A DNA stretch of 64,000 nt from Cupriavidus campinensis. Its GTDB lineage: Bacteria > Pseudomonadota > Gammaproteobacteria > Burkholderiales > Burkholderiaceae. A program made the translations under genes and the position numbers. The notes beneath the pieces are model-generated. The model was not told the DNA's origin. It did not search any database and saw nothing but the letters and a program-made list of their open reading frames with translations. Positions 38,745-46,661 of the stretch are shown piece by piece. Every line of letters starts with the position of its first letter. Position 1 is the first letter of the stretch. The stretch covers positions 124,001 to 188,000 of the forward strand of contig NZ_CAJPVH010000003.1 of the NCBI RefSeq assembly GCF_905397395.1. Direction: 5' to 3'.

Positions 38745-39404
38745 ATGCGCACTTTCGACGCGGTATTTTTCGATCTCGACGGCACGCTCGCCGACACGGC
38801 CCCCGACCTGGCCGCAGCCGCCAACCGGCTCGTGGTGGAACACGGCCTGCCGCCCGTGGCCTATGAGAAGCTGCGGCCGGTGGCTTCGCACGGGGCACGC
38901 GGCCTGATCGGCGCGGCGTTCGGCAAGTCGCCCGACGACCCCGAGTTCCCCGCCCTGCGCGATACGTTCCTCGACTACTACGAGGCCGACATCGCGGTAC
39001 ACACCCGCCTGTTCGACGGCATGGACGACGTGCTGGCCCGGTTGGAAGCCGCCGGCATCCGCTGGGGCATCGTGACCAACAAGATCACCCGCTTCACGGT
39101 ACCGCTGGTGGCCGCGATCGGCCTCGCGCCCCGCGCCTCGGCCGTGGTCAGCGGCGACACCACGGCACATGCCAAGCCCCACCCCGCCCCGCTGCTGCAC
39201 GCGGCCGAGGTCAGCGGCGTGGCGCCGGCACGCTGCCTGTACGTGGGCGACGACCTGCGCGACATCCAGGCCGGCAAGGCGGCCGGCATGGCCACGGTGA
39301 CCGCCGCGTACGGCTACTGCGGCGACGGCGAGCCGCCCGAAGCCTGGGGCGCAGACTACCTGATCCGTCACCCGGCCGAGCTGCTGGCGCTGTTCGGGAA
39401 CTGA
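38745..39404 (+). CDS. gph: Phosphoglycolate phosphatase
   Basis: 219 codons, HAD superfamily. Motif I is FFDLDGTLADTAPDL (nucleophile D10, acid/base D12), motif II/III region ITRFTVPLVAAIGL and GDTTAHAKPHP, motif IV YVGDDLRDIQAGKAAGM. It removes 2-phosphoglycolate. Related proteins in this position are sometimes assigned to MupP (MurNAc-6-phosphate phosphatase), which cannot be excluded by eye. It is coupled to ubiG. Confidence 0.88.
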   Translation: MRTFDAVFFDLDGTLADTAPDLAAAANRLVVEHGLPPVAYEKLRPVASHGARGLIGAAFGKSPDDPEFPALRDTFLDYYEADIAVHTRLFDGMDDVLARLEAAGIRWGIVTNKITRFTVPLVAAIGLAPRASAVVSGDTTAHAKPHPAPLLHAAEVSGVAPARCLYVGDDLRDIQAGKAAGMATVTAAYGYCGDGEPPEAWGADYLIRHPAELLALFGN

Positions 39405-39430
39405 AGCCCCCGGCCAGCGGCCAAAGCGAG

Positions 39431-39436
39431 TACAAT
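39431..39436 (+). promoter_or_regulatory. Possible -10 element of ssrA
   Basis: TACAAT lies 23 bases before the mature tmRNA 5-prime end, compatible with a short precursor leader removed by RNase P. No matching -35 was found. Confidence 0.35.
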
Positions 39437-39458
39437 CCGACTCCTACATCTTCACACT

Positions 39459-39819
39459 GGGGCCGACCTGGTTTCGACGTGGGTTGCGAAGCAGTGGAGG
39501 GCATACCGAGGACCCGTCACCTCGTTAATCAATGGGAATGCAATAACTGCTAACGACGAACGTTACGCACTGGCAGCCTAAGGGCTAGCCGTCCTCGCAC
39601 TGGCTCGCTGACGGGCTAGGGTTCGCAAGAACTGGCGAGGTCATTTACGTCAGATAAGCTTCGGGAGTGTCACGGGCCCGAGGACGAAAACCTAGTGACT
39701 CGCCGTCGTAGAGCGTGTTCGTCCGCGATGCGGCGGTTAAATCAAATGACAGAACTAAGTATGTAGAACTCTCTGTGGAGGGCTTGCGGACGCGGGTTCG
39801 ATTCCCGCCGGCTCCACCA
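39459..39819 (+). ncRNA. ssrA: Transfer-messenger RNA (tmRNA), one-piece
   Basis: 361 bases. It starts GGGGCCGACCTGGTTTCGAC and ends with the tRNA-like T arm GGTTCGATTCCCGCCGGCTCC plus encoded CCA, split by the usual acceptor pairing GGGGCCG with CGGCTCC. The tag reading frame starts at the resume codon 39549 and gives ANDERYALAA, then TAA at 39579-39581. tmRNA with SmpB rescues stalled ribosomes and marks the truncated product for proteolysis. A terminator follows at 39870-39899. Confidence 0.97.
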
Positions 39820-39869
39820 GTATTACCGTCCGACATTCCTTTTTCTTCAGGAAACGCCGGACAAGCGAA

Positions 39870-39899
39870 AACCCCGTCAATCGATGACGGGGTTTTTTC
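39870..39899 (+). terminator. Terminator after ssrA
   Basis: aaccccgtca / tgacggggtt (39870-39879 / 39885-39894) followed by a T run. A short A run on the left could let it work on the minus strand too, for the hypothetical gene ending at 39941. Confidence 0.93.
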
Positions 39900-39940
39900 T
39901 TTTCTGCCGACCCAAAATCCGTGTGCCGCTCAGTGCACCC

Positions 39941-40309
39941 TCAATGCACCGATTCCGCCGGCTGGCTCGCTGCCAGGCGTGCGGCATAGAATCGGTCCAG
40001 CACCACGTGCACGCCGAGCAGGCCGAAGAGATGTGCAGCCTCGTTCACCGATACCAGCACACCCGGCATCCACAGCCGCTGCAGGCGGCCGGGGGTCTGC
40101 CCGCTGAGTTCGGCAAACGCTTCCATGCCGTGCTCCTGGATGGCCTTGAACAGCACCAGGCCCACCAGGTACATATCGCCGGAATCCAGCGCAATGGCCG
40201 CTTGGGCAGCCCAGCGCACTTGCCGGTCTTCGTGTTTCTCCGCCTCGGCAAAGCGCTCCGTCGCCGTCTGGGCGACCGCTTCTCCGGGCGCTTGGAATGT
40301 CAGGCTCAT
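39941..40309 (-). CDS. Conserved-looking hypothetical protein
   Basis: 122 codons. The ATG at 40309 is preceded by GGAGA with good spacing. The protein is mostly helical by composition: an acidic/basic start (ATERFAEAEKHEDRQVRWAA), then a hydrophobic region (DSGDMYLVGLVLFKAIQEHG) and LLGVHVVLDRFYAARLA. No signal peptide or certain transmembrane helix; no domain recognised. It is divergent from another unknown gene at 40451 and sits between ssrA and the cyanophycin locus. Confidence 0.65.
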   Translation of the reverse strand: MSLTFQAPGEAVAQTATERFAEAEKHEDRQVRWAAQAAIALDSGDMYLVGLVLFKAIQEHGMEAFAELSGQTPGRLQRLWMPGVLVSVNEAAHLFGLLGVHVVLDRFYAARLAASQPAESVH

Positions 40310-40450
40310 TGCCAATCTCCAATGCCAGATCCCATGGATATCGGCAGATTTGCCATTTTCCTGAACCCTTCCGCAAAGACACGAGATAACGCATGGGTCC
40401 CTTGGCCGCGCGGGGCTACAATGGACGCCCGCCTCTTCCTGCCCAACCCC

Positions 40451-40855
40451 ATGACCGACCATCCCCGCTTCACCCTCAACCGCTCCATGGTCATGCTGCT
40501 GCCCGAGCAGCCGTTCCTGGACTGGATCAAGGCCGTCGACCCGGAGCCCGTGCCAGGCCTGTCGCTCGAGGACGTCCGCGACGACGCCAGCGTCTTCCTG
40601 TTGCCGTCGGAAGTGGCGGATTCCCCGGAGACTGCTATGCGCTGGGTGGAAAAGCGCTGGCAGGCGTTCTTCGAATTCATGTTGGGCGAATGGTTTGATG
40701 ATTCCATGTGGCCCGAGAATATGTCCCTGGCCATGTTCCGCGAATGGTTCACGCCGCGTTTCCATTCCATGGTGTGGGATATGGCGCCGGAGTCTCCCAT
40801 CACGCATGAAGACTGGGATGACGAAGACGACGATATGCCGTCCATGCTGCACTAA
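40451..40855 (+). CDS. Acidic hypothetical protein
   Basis: 134 codons from ATG 40451; an in-frame ATG at 40421 would add ten residues. The sequence is rich in Trp, Phe, Met and acidic residues (RWVEKRWQAFFEFMLGEWFD), with a strongly acidic end containing EDWDDEDDDMPS. Composition suggests a soluble cytoplasmic protein. I do not recognise the family. It is followed by a strong terminator and lies next to the DUF1854 gene, convergent with it. Confidence 0.7.
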   Translation: MTDHPRFTLNRSMVMLLPEQPFLDWIKAVDPEPVPGLSLEDVRDDASVFLLPSEVADSPETAMRWVEKRWQAFFEFMLGEWFDDSMWPENMSLAMFREWFTPRFHSMVWDMAPESPITHEDWDDEDDDMPSMLH

Positions 40856-40873
40856 ATCCACCACCGGAAATTG

Positions 40874-40902
40874 AAACGGCACGCCCTGGGGCGTGCCGTT
40901 TT
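40874..40902. terminator. Bidirectional terminator between the acidic hypothetical gene and the DUF1854 gene
   Basis: An 11-bp perfect stem aacggcacgcc / ggcgtgccgtt (40875-40885 / 40890-40900), loop ctgg, with A residues left and T residues right. It ends both convergent units. Confidence 0.9.
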
Positions 40903-40925
40903 GCTTGCGCGAACAAGACTATAAA

Positions 40926-41441
40926 TCAAAGAAAGCGATCGAGTATTTTGCGGCTCGGCTTGTCGAGCGCGAACAGGTCGCGAATCAGGTAATGAATGCC
41001 GTGGCTGTCGGAGATCAGCAGCGTGCTGCCGGTCAGTCGCCGGATGTCCTCTTCGCCACGCAGGACGAGATCGGTCTGCCCGCGATCGGTCCGCACCGTC
41101 CACACGCTCGGCGTGGCATAGGTGGACACTCCCACAATGCTACGAATTTCCGGCATGAATTCGCGCGCGGCCAGCTCGGCCTCGATCAGGGCGCGCATTG
41201 GCGGCGGCAGGACATCGAGGCGCGGAATCCACGCCAACTCGCGGCCATCGGTGCTGATCATGCCGACACCGTCGTCCGGCGCGGCAATCGGGAAGGCGCG
41301 CACGGGCACCACGCCCTCGTGCGCCATGCCGTCCGCCATCGTCAGGACGAGCTTGCCGAACGGGTTGCGGGACAACGTGTAGTCGGGCGTCTGCATAGCC
41401 GTTTGCCGAGAAATCGAATCACCAGGGGTATCACTGCGCAT
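40926..41441 (-). CDS. DUF1854 protein associated with cyanophycin loci
   Basis: 171 codons from ATG 41441, which overlaps the stop of the ABC transporter gene by 11 bases; ATG 41396 (MQTPDYTLSRNPFGKLVLTM) is the alternative. Central features are GVVPVRAFPIAAPDDGVGMI, REFMPEIRSIVGVSTYATPS, then WTVRTDRGQTDLVLRGEEDI and a C-terminal DSHGIHYLIRDLFALD. It has no signal peptide or membrane helix. DUF1854 genes are found beside this ABC transporter and cphA genes in other proteobacteria; biochemical role is unknown. The overlap argues that the two proteins work together. Confidence 0.85.
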   Translation of the reverse strand: MRSDTPGDSISRQTAMQTPDYTLSRNPFGKLVLTMADGMAHEGVVPVRAFPIAAPDDGVGMISTDGRELAWIPRLDVLPPPMRALIEAELAAREFMPEIRSIVGVSTYATPSVWTVRTDRGQTDLVLRGEEDIRRLTGSTLLISDSHGIHYLIRDLFALDKPSRKILDRFL

Positions 41442-43731
41442 TGACGGCCTCCGTATCGAGGCGTTCGCCCGCGCTGGGCAACTCCGCTTCGGTATCGACG
41501 TTGCGCGCCTGCGCCTGGTAGAGCTTGTAGTAGGCCCCTTCGCGTGCGAGCAGTTCGTCGTGATTGCCGACTTCGACGATCTGCCCGCGATCCATCACCA
41601 CCAGCCGATCGGCCTTGCGCAGCGTGGAAAGCCGGTGCGCGATGGCAATCGTCGTACGGCCCTGCACGAGGTTGTCCAGCGCCTTCTGGATTTCCTTCTC
41701 CGTGGTGGTGTCCACCGACGACGTGGCCTCATCCATGATCAGGATGCGCGGATTGATCAGCAGCGCACGCGCGATGGAGATGCGCTGGCGCTCGCCACCC
41801 GAGAGCGCCTGCCCCCGCTCGCCCACCAGCGAGTCATAGCCGTGCGGCAGGCGCAGGATGAACTCGTGCGCATGCGCGGCGCGCGCTGCGGCGACGATTT
41901 CCTCGCGCGTGGCGCTGGGCTTGCCGTAGGCGATGTTGTCGGCAATCGTGCCGAAGAACAGGAACGGCTCCTGTAGTACCAGTCCGATATGGCGGCGGAA
42001 TTCGGATACCGGCAGCGAGCGGATGTCGATGCCGTCCACGCGAATCGCGCCCTCGGACACATCGTAGAAACGGCAGATCAGGTTGACCAGCGTGCTCTTG
42101 CCCGAGCCGCTGTGGCCGACCAGCCCGATCATCTCGCCCGGCCGGATCGACAGGTTCAGGCCACGGATCACAGCACGGTTGCCGTAGCGGAAGCCGAGGT
42201 CGCGCAGTTCGATGGCGCCCTCCACCTTCTCGAGGTGCACCGGGCGCTGCGGCTCCGGCACGCTCGACACATGGTCGAGGATGTCGAAGATCCGCTTGGC
42301 GCCGGCGGCGGCCTTCTGCGTGACCGACACAATCCGGCTCATCGAATCCAGACGCGTGTAGAAGCGGCTGATATAGGTCAGGAAGGCGACCAGCACACCC
42401 ACCGTGATGGCATCGTGGCTGACCTGCCAGATGCCAAAGATCCAGACCACCAGCAGGCCCACTTCGGTCAGCAGCGTCACCGTGGGCGTGAACAGCGACC
42501 AGACGGCATTGACGCGGTCGTTGACGGCCAGATTGTGCTTGTTCGCCTCACGGAAGCGCTCGACCTCGCGCTTTTCCTGGGCGAAGGCCTTGACCACGCG
42601 GATGCCGGGAATGGTATCCGCCAGCACGTTGGTGATCTCGGACCAGATACGGTCGATCTTCTCGAATCCGTGGCGCAGGCGGTCCCGCACCAGGTGGATC
42701 ATCCAGGCGATGAACGGCAGCGGCACCAGCGTCACCAGCGCCAGCCACGGATTGATCGAGATCAGGATGATGGCCGTCATGGCAATCATCAGCACATCGG
42801 TCGCGAAATCGAGCAGGTGGAGCGACAGGAAGACGCAGATCCGATCGCTTTCCGAGCCGATGCGGGCCATCAGGTCGCCCGTACGCTTGCCGCCGAAGTA
42901 TTCGAGCGACAGTTTTAACAGGTGTTCGTATGTGGTTGTTCGCAGATCGGCGCCGATGCGCTCGGATACGCGCGCCAGCAGATACGTCCGCGCCCAGCCC
43001 AGGCTCCACGCCACCAGCGCGGCACCGAGCAGCCCTGCCAGGTACATCTTGACCCGGTCATAATCGATCGGCACGCCGTTCTGGTACGGAATCAGCACCT
43101 TGTCCATCAATGGCATGGTCAGGTACGGCGGCACCAGCGTGGCAGCGGTGCCGAGCAGGGTCAGCAGGAAGCCGGCCAGCAGTTCCCACTGGTAGGGCCG
43201 CGCGAAGCGCCACAGGCGCAGCAGCGCCCAGGTGGACGGCGGCGTCTCAAGATCGCGGCTGCACTGGGGGCAGACGTCCTCGCCGGGGGGCAGTGGGGCC
43301 TTGCAGGTGGGGCAGACGTCGTCATCGGCCGGCTCCGCGGCCTGGCCGGTTGCCAGCAGCGCGCGACGCGCCTCGAACTGGTCGGCCAGCCGCAAGGCAT
43401 CGGGATTGTAACCAAGCGTGTAGCGCCAGCTTCCCAGCCGGGCGCGGCCGTCGGCCAGCTCCAGCGAGCCGACCCCGGCATGGTCGCTATGGGCCAGCGT
43501 CAGCGCCGGTGTGATCTCCCAGTCGACGGTGTTTTTTTCACCGGGCGCCCGGGCAATGAGCCGGCGATCGGTCACAACCAGCCACCCTTGGGTAAAATGC
43601 AGCCTTGCGTCCAGGTCCAGGTCAAGGCCGGCCAGCACGGTTTCACCGGGCTGCAGGCTCGTGCCGATCTCGGCGCCCCAACGACCTTGCGGGCCGGAGG
43701 GGATTGGGACGGACGGGGAGGATTGGGTCAT
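41431..43731 (-). CDS. Cyanophycin-associated ABC transporter with PH-like and zinc-ribbon N-terminal domains
   Basis: 766 codons from ATG 43731; an in-frame ATG at 43764 is the alternative. Order: residues 1-130, a PH-like domain (GETVLAGLDLDLD, GWLVVTDRRLIAR); a four-cysteine ribbon CPTC-X10-CPQC at 140-157; a type IV exporter membrane domain with six helices (about 180-480); then an ABC ATPase with Walker A GHSGSGKS (539-546), signature LSGGE (644-648) and Walker B ILIMDE (663-668). It is a complete half-transporter expected to form a homodimer. Divergent from cphA-prime and coupled to the DUF1854 gene, so a role in cyanophycin metabolism is likely. Substrate unknown. Confidence 0.88.
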   Translation of the reverse strand: MTQSSPSVPIPSGPQGRWGAEIGTSLQPGETVLAGLDLDLDARLHFTQGWLVVTDRRLIARAPGEKNTVDWEITPALTLAHSDHAGVGSLELADGRARLGSWRYTLGYNPDALRLADQFEARRALLATGQAAEPADDDVCPTCKAPLPPGEDVCPQCSRDLETPPSTWALLRLWRFARPYQWELLAGFLLTLLGTAATLVPPYLTMPLMDKVLIPYQNGVPIDYDRVKMYLAGLLGAALVAWSLGWARTYLLARVSERIGADLRTTTYEHLLKLSLEYFGGKRTGDLMARIGSESDRICVFLSLHLLDFATDVLMIAMTAIILISINPWLALVTLVPLPFIAWMIHLVRDRLRHGFEKIDRIWSEITNVLADTIPGIRVVKAFAQEKREVERFREANKHNLAVNDRVNAVWSLFTPTVTLLTEVGLLVVWIFGIWQVSHDAITVGVLVAFLTYISRFYTRLDSMSRIVSVTQKAAAGAKRIFDILDHVSSVPEPQRPVHLEKVEGAIELRDLGFRYGNRAVIRGLNLSIRPGEMIGLVGHSGSGKSTLVNLICRFYDVSEGAIRVDGIDIRSLPVSEFRRHIGLVLQEPFLFFGTIADNIAYGKPSATREEIVAAARAAHAHEFILRLPHGYDSLVGERGQALSGGERQRISIARALLINPRILIMDEATSSVDTTTEKEIQKALDNLVQGRTTIAIAHRLSTLRKADRLVVMDRGQIVEVGNHDELLAREGAYYKLYQAQARNVDTEAELPSAGERLDTEAVNAQ

Positions 43732-43985
43732 TATTGGCGCGAAATGCGTCCGCAATGCGTCCACAACAGGGTAGACACGGACATAACTTGAAACAATTTA
43801 GGCGGGAAGCCGGCTGGCGGCCCGCGATTTTGCCCGCAAGTATACATAACGCAAACAAACGGGGCGCCTGGTGCGCTGCACAACGTCTTCCGGACTTCAG
43901 GGGTCAACCCCGATGCCGTTGAAACGTTACTGAAAGGTTAGGCTCCCATTTCTCGGGCATTCGCCCACTGCCTCAAGCTAAATCA

Positions 43986-46631
43986 ATGAAAAAGAAGGAC
44001 ATTGAGATTTTCGATGTCATGTCGCTGCGCGGCCCGAATATGTGGACATATCGGCCGGTGCTGGAGGCATGGGTTGATATCGGCGAACTGGAGGATTTCC
44101 CCTCCAACAAGATCCCGGGGTTCTACGAACGCCTGTCGGCCTGGCTCCCGTCGCTGATCGAGCATCGCTGCAGCATTGGCGAGCGCGGCGGCTTCCTGCA
44201 GCGGCTCAAGGAAGGTACGTGGCCCGGCCACATCCTCGAGCACGTGACGCTTGAGCTGCAGAACCTGGCCGGCATGCCGGGCGGCTTCGGCAAGGCCCGC
44301 GAGACCCCCGTACGGGGCGTCTACAAGGTGATCGTCCGGGCCTGGCACGAGGAGGTGACGCGCGCCGCGCTGTTCACCGCCCGCGACCTGGTCATGGCCG
44401 CGATCGAGGACCGCCCGTTCGACGTACCCGAGGCCGTGGACAACCTGCGCCGCCTGGTCGACGAACACTGCCTCGGCCCGAGCACGGCCTGCATCGTCGA
44501 TGCTGCCGATGACCGCGACATCCCCTCCATCCGACTCTCCGACGGCAATCTGGTTCAACTCGGCTACGGGGCGCGCCAGCGCCGCATCTGGACCGCCGAG
44601 ACCGACCGGACCAGCGCCATCGGCGAATCGATCTCGCGCGACAAGGACCTGACCAAGACGCTGCTGGAATCCTGCGGCGTGCCGGTGCCGGAAGGCCGCA
44701 TGGTGGAGAGCCCCGAGGATGCCTGGGACGCCGCCGAGCGGATCGGCGTGCCGGTGGTGGTCAAGCCGTACGACGGCAACCACGGCCGCGGCGTGTTCAC
44801 CAACCTGATGACGCGCGAGGAAGTGGAAACTGCCTACTCCGTAGCCATCGACGAAGGCAACGGCGTGATCGTCGAGCGCTTCGTGCCGGGCAACGAACAC
44901 CGCCTGCTGGTGGTGGGCGGCCGGCTCGTGGCGGCGGCGATGGGCGAGACGGCCAGCGTCGTGGGCGACGGTACCTCGACCATCGACGACCTGATCGAGT
45001 CGCAGATCAACTCCGATCCGCGCCGGGGCAGCACCGAGGACCATCCGCTGAACCGCGTGCGGCTCGATTCCGCCGCACGGCTGGAACTGAAGCGCCAGGG
45101 GCTGGAGGATGGCGATTCCGTGGCACCCGCCGGCAAGACCATCCTGATCCAGCGCAACGGCAACGTCGCCTTCGACGTGACCGACCGCGTGCACCCGAGC
45201 GTGGCCGCGCATGCGGCGCTGGCCGCGCGGGTGGTGGGGCTGGATATCGCCGGGGTGGATCTCGTGGCCGAGGACATCTCGCGCCCGCTGGCCGACCAGC
45301 GCGGCGCCATCGTCGAGGTAAACGCCGGGCCGGGCCTGCTGATGCATATCAAGCCGGCCGACGGCACGCCGCGCCCGGTGGGCCCCGCGATCGTCGACCA
45401 TCTGTTCCCCGCCGCGAAGGATGGCAGCGCCGATGACGGCCGCATTCCCGTGGTCGGCATCACCGGCAACAACGGCAAGACCGTGGTGGCCAAGCTGGTG
45501 GCGCGTCTGCTGCAACTCTCGGGCAAGCACACCGGGCTGGCGTGCAGCGACGGCCTGTTCCTCGACCGCCGCCAGGTGGAAACCGGCGACCAGGCCAACT
45601 GGGAAGCCGGCCACCGCATCCTGATGAACCGCGCCGTGGAAGCGGCCGTGTTCGAGAACGACAGCGGCATGATCCTGTCGCAGGGCCTGCCGTACGACCG
45701 TTGCCAGGTTGGCGTGGTGACCAACTTCGCCCAGCCAGACCACCTCGGCGACTACTACGTCGAGGACGAGGACCGCATGTACAACGTGCTGCGCACCCAG
45801 GTGGACGTGGTGCTCGACAACGGCGTGGCCGTGCTCAACGCCGGCGACGCGCGGCTGGTGGAAATGGCCGAGCTGTGCGATGGCGACGTGGTCTTCTTCG
45901 GCCTCACCGCCGACCTGCCGGCGATTGCCGCGCACCGGGCGGCGGGCAAGCGCGCGGTGTTCGTGCGCGACGGCAAGGTCGTGATGGCCACCGGCCAGAG
46001 CGAGCTGCCGCTGACCGATGTGTCGGCCATTCCGCTGACCTACGCGGGCCGCGTGGCGTTCCAGATCGAGAACGTGCTGGCGGCCGTGGCCACGGGCTGG
46101 GCGCTGGGCATCTCCAACGACCTGATCCGCGCCGGCGTGGTGACCTTCGACGTGGGCCAGGTGGACGTGCCGGGCCGCTTCACGCTGTTCGAGCGCCAGG
46201 GCGCCACGGTGATCGTCGATGACGCGCACAACGCGCCCGCGCTCGCCGCGCTGGCCGCCGCGCTGGACCGCTTCCCCGCCGAGCGCCGCATGCTGGTATT
46301 CGGCGCCGGCGTGCAGCGTCGGGACGAAGACCTCGTCCACCACGGCAAGATCATCGGCGCCGCGTTCGACCGCGTGTTCCTCTGCGAGGACCAGAGCGTG
46401 AAGCGCGACCTGCCCGATGCCGAGGCCCGCGCGCTGGTCAGGAAGGGGCTGTACGAAGGCCGCCGCGTGACCAAGATCATCGACGAAGGCGCCCGCCGCA
46501 CCGCCATCGAGACCGCGCTCTCGCAACTGGTGGCCGGCGACCTGCTGGTCATCCAGTGCGACGAGGGCTCGCCCGAGGGCACTGTCGAGCAGGTACACCA
46601 GTGGGTCGGCCGCAGCGGCCGCCGCGCCTGA
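43986..46631 (+). CDS. cphA': Cyanophycin synthetase, CphA-prime type
   Basis: 881 codons. Three parts: an N-terminal domain (1-160), an ATP-grasp domain (about 215-470, with VPVVVKPYDGNHGRGVF at 255-271 and VEVNAGPGLLMHIKP), and a Mur-ligase-like domain (about 485-870) with P-loop GITGNNGKT (491-499). Cyanophycin synthetase adds Asp and then Arg to the growing poly-Asp/Arg storage polymer using ATP. Compared with its neighbour CphA, the Mur domain shows changes: GNNGKTV for GTNGKTT, and ENDSGMILSQG where CphA has ETARGGLLREG. It is followed by cphA after 30 bases, surely one operon. Confidence 0.93.
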   Translation: MKKKDIEIFDVMSLRGPNMWTYRPVLEAWVDIGELEDFPSNKIPGFYERLSAWLPSLIEHRCSIGERGGFLQRLKEGTWPGHILEHVTLELQNLAGMPGGFGKARETPVRGVYKVIVRAWHEEVTRAALFTARDLVMAAIEDRPFDVPEAVDNLRRLVDEHCLGPSTACIVDAADDRDIPSIRLSDGNLVQLGYGARQRRIWTAETDRTSAIGESISRDKDLTKTLLESCGVPVPEGRMVESPEDAWDAAERIGVPVVVKPYDGNHGRGVFTNLMTREEVETAYSVAIDEGNGVIVERFVPGNEHRLLVVGGRLVAAAMGETASVVGDGTSTIDDLIESQINSDPRRGSTEDHPLNRVRLDSAARLELKRQGLEDGDSVAPAGKTILIQRNGNVAFDVTDRVHPSVAAHAALAARVVGLDIAGVDLVAEDISRPLADQRGAIVEVNAGPGLLMHIKPADGTPRPVGPAIVDHLFPAAKDGSADDGRIPVVGITGNNGKTVVAKLVARLLQLSGKHTGLACSDGLFLDRRQVETGDQANWEAGHRILMNRAVEAAVFENDSGMILSQGLPYDRCQVGVVTNFAQPDHLGDYYVEDEDRMYNVLRTQVDVVLDNGVAVLNAGDARLVEMAELCDGDVVFFGLTADLPAIAAHRAAGKRAVFVRDGKVVMATGQSELPLTDVSAIPLTYAGRVAFQIENVLAAVATGWALGISNDLIRAGVVTFDVGQVDVPGRFTLFERQGATVIVDDAHNAPALAALAAALDRFPAERRMLVFGAGVQRRDEDLVHHGKIIGAAFDRVFLCEDQSVKRDLPDAEARALVRKGLYEGRRVTKIIDEGARRTAIETALSQLVAGDLLVIQCDEGSPEGTVEQVHQWVGRSGRRA

Positions 46632-46661
46632 TGGCTCGGCCAGAAAAATAACGGAAATACT

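Noticed and set aside
39884-40450. Upstream extension of the acidic hypothetical gene to 323 codons
   Set aside because: The extension runs antisense through another likely gene (39941-40309) and changes to a shadow-type composition. A start at 40451 or 40421 is more plausible.
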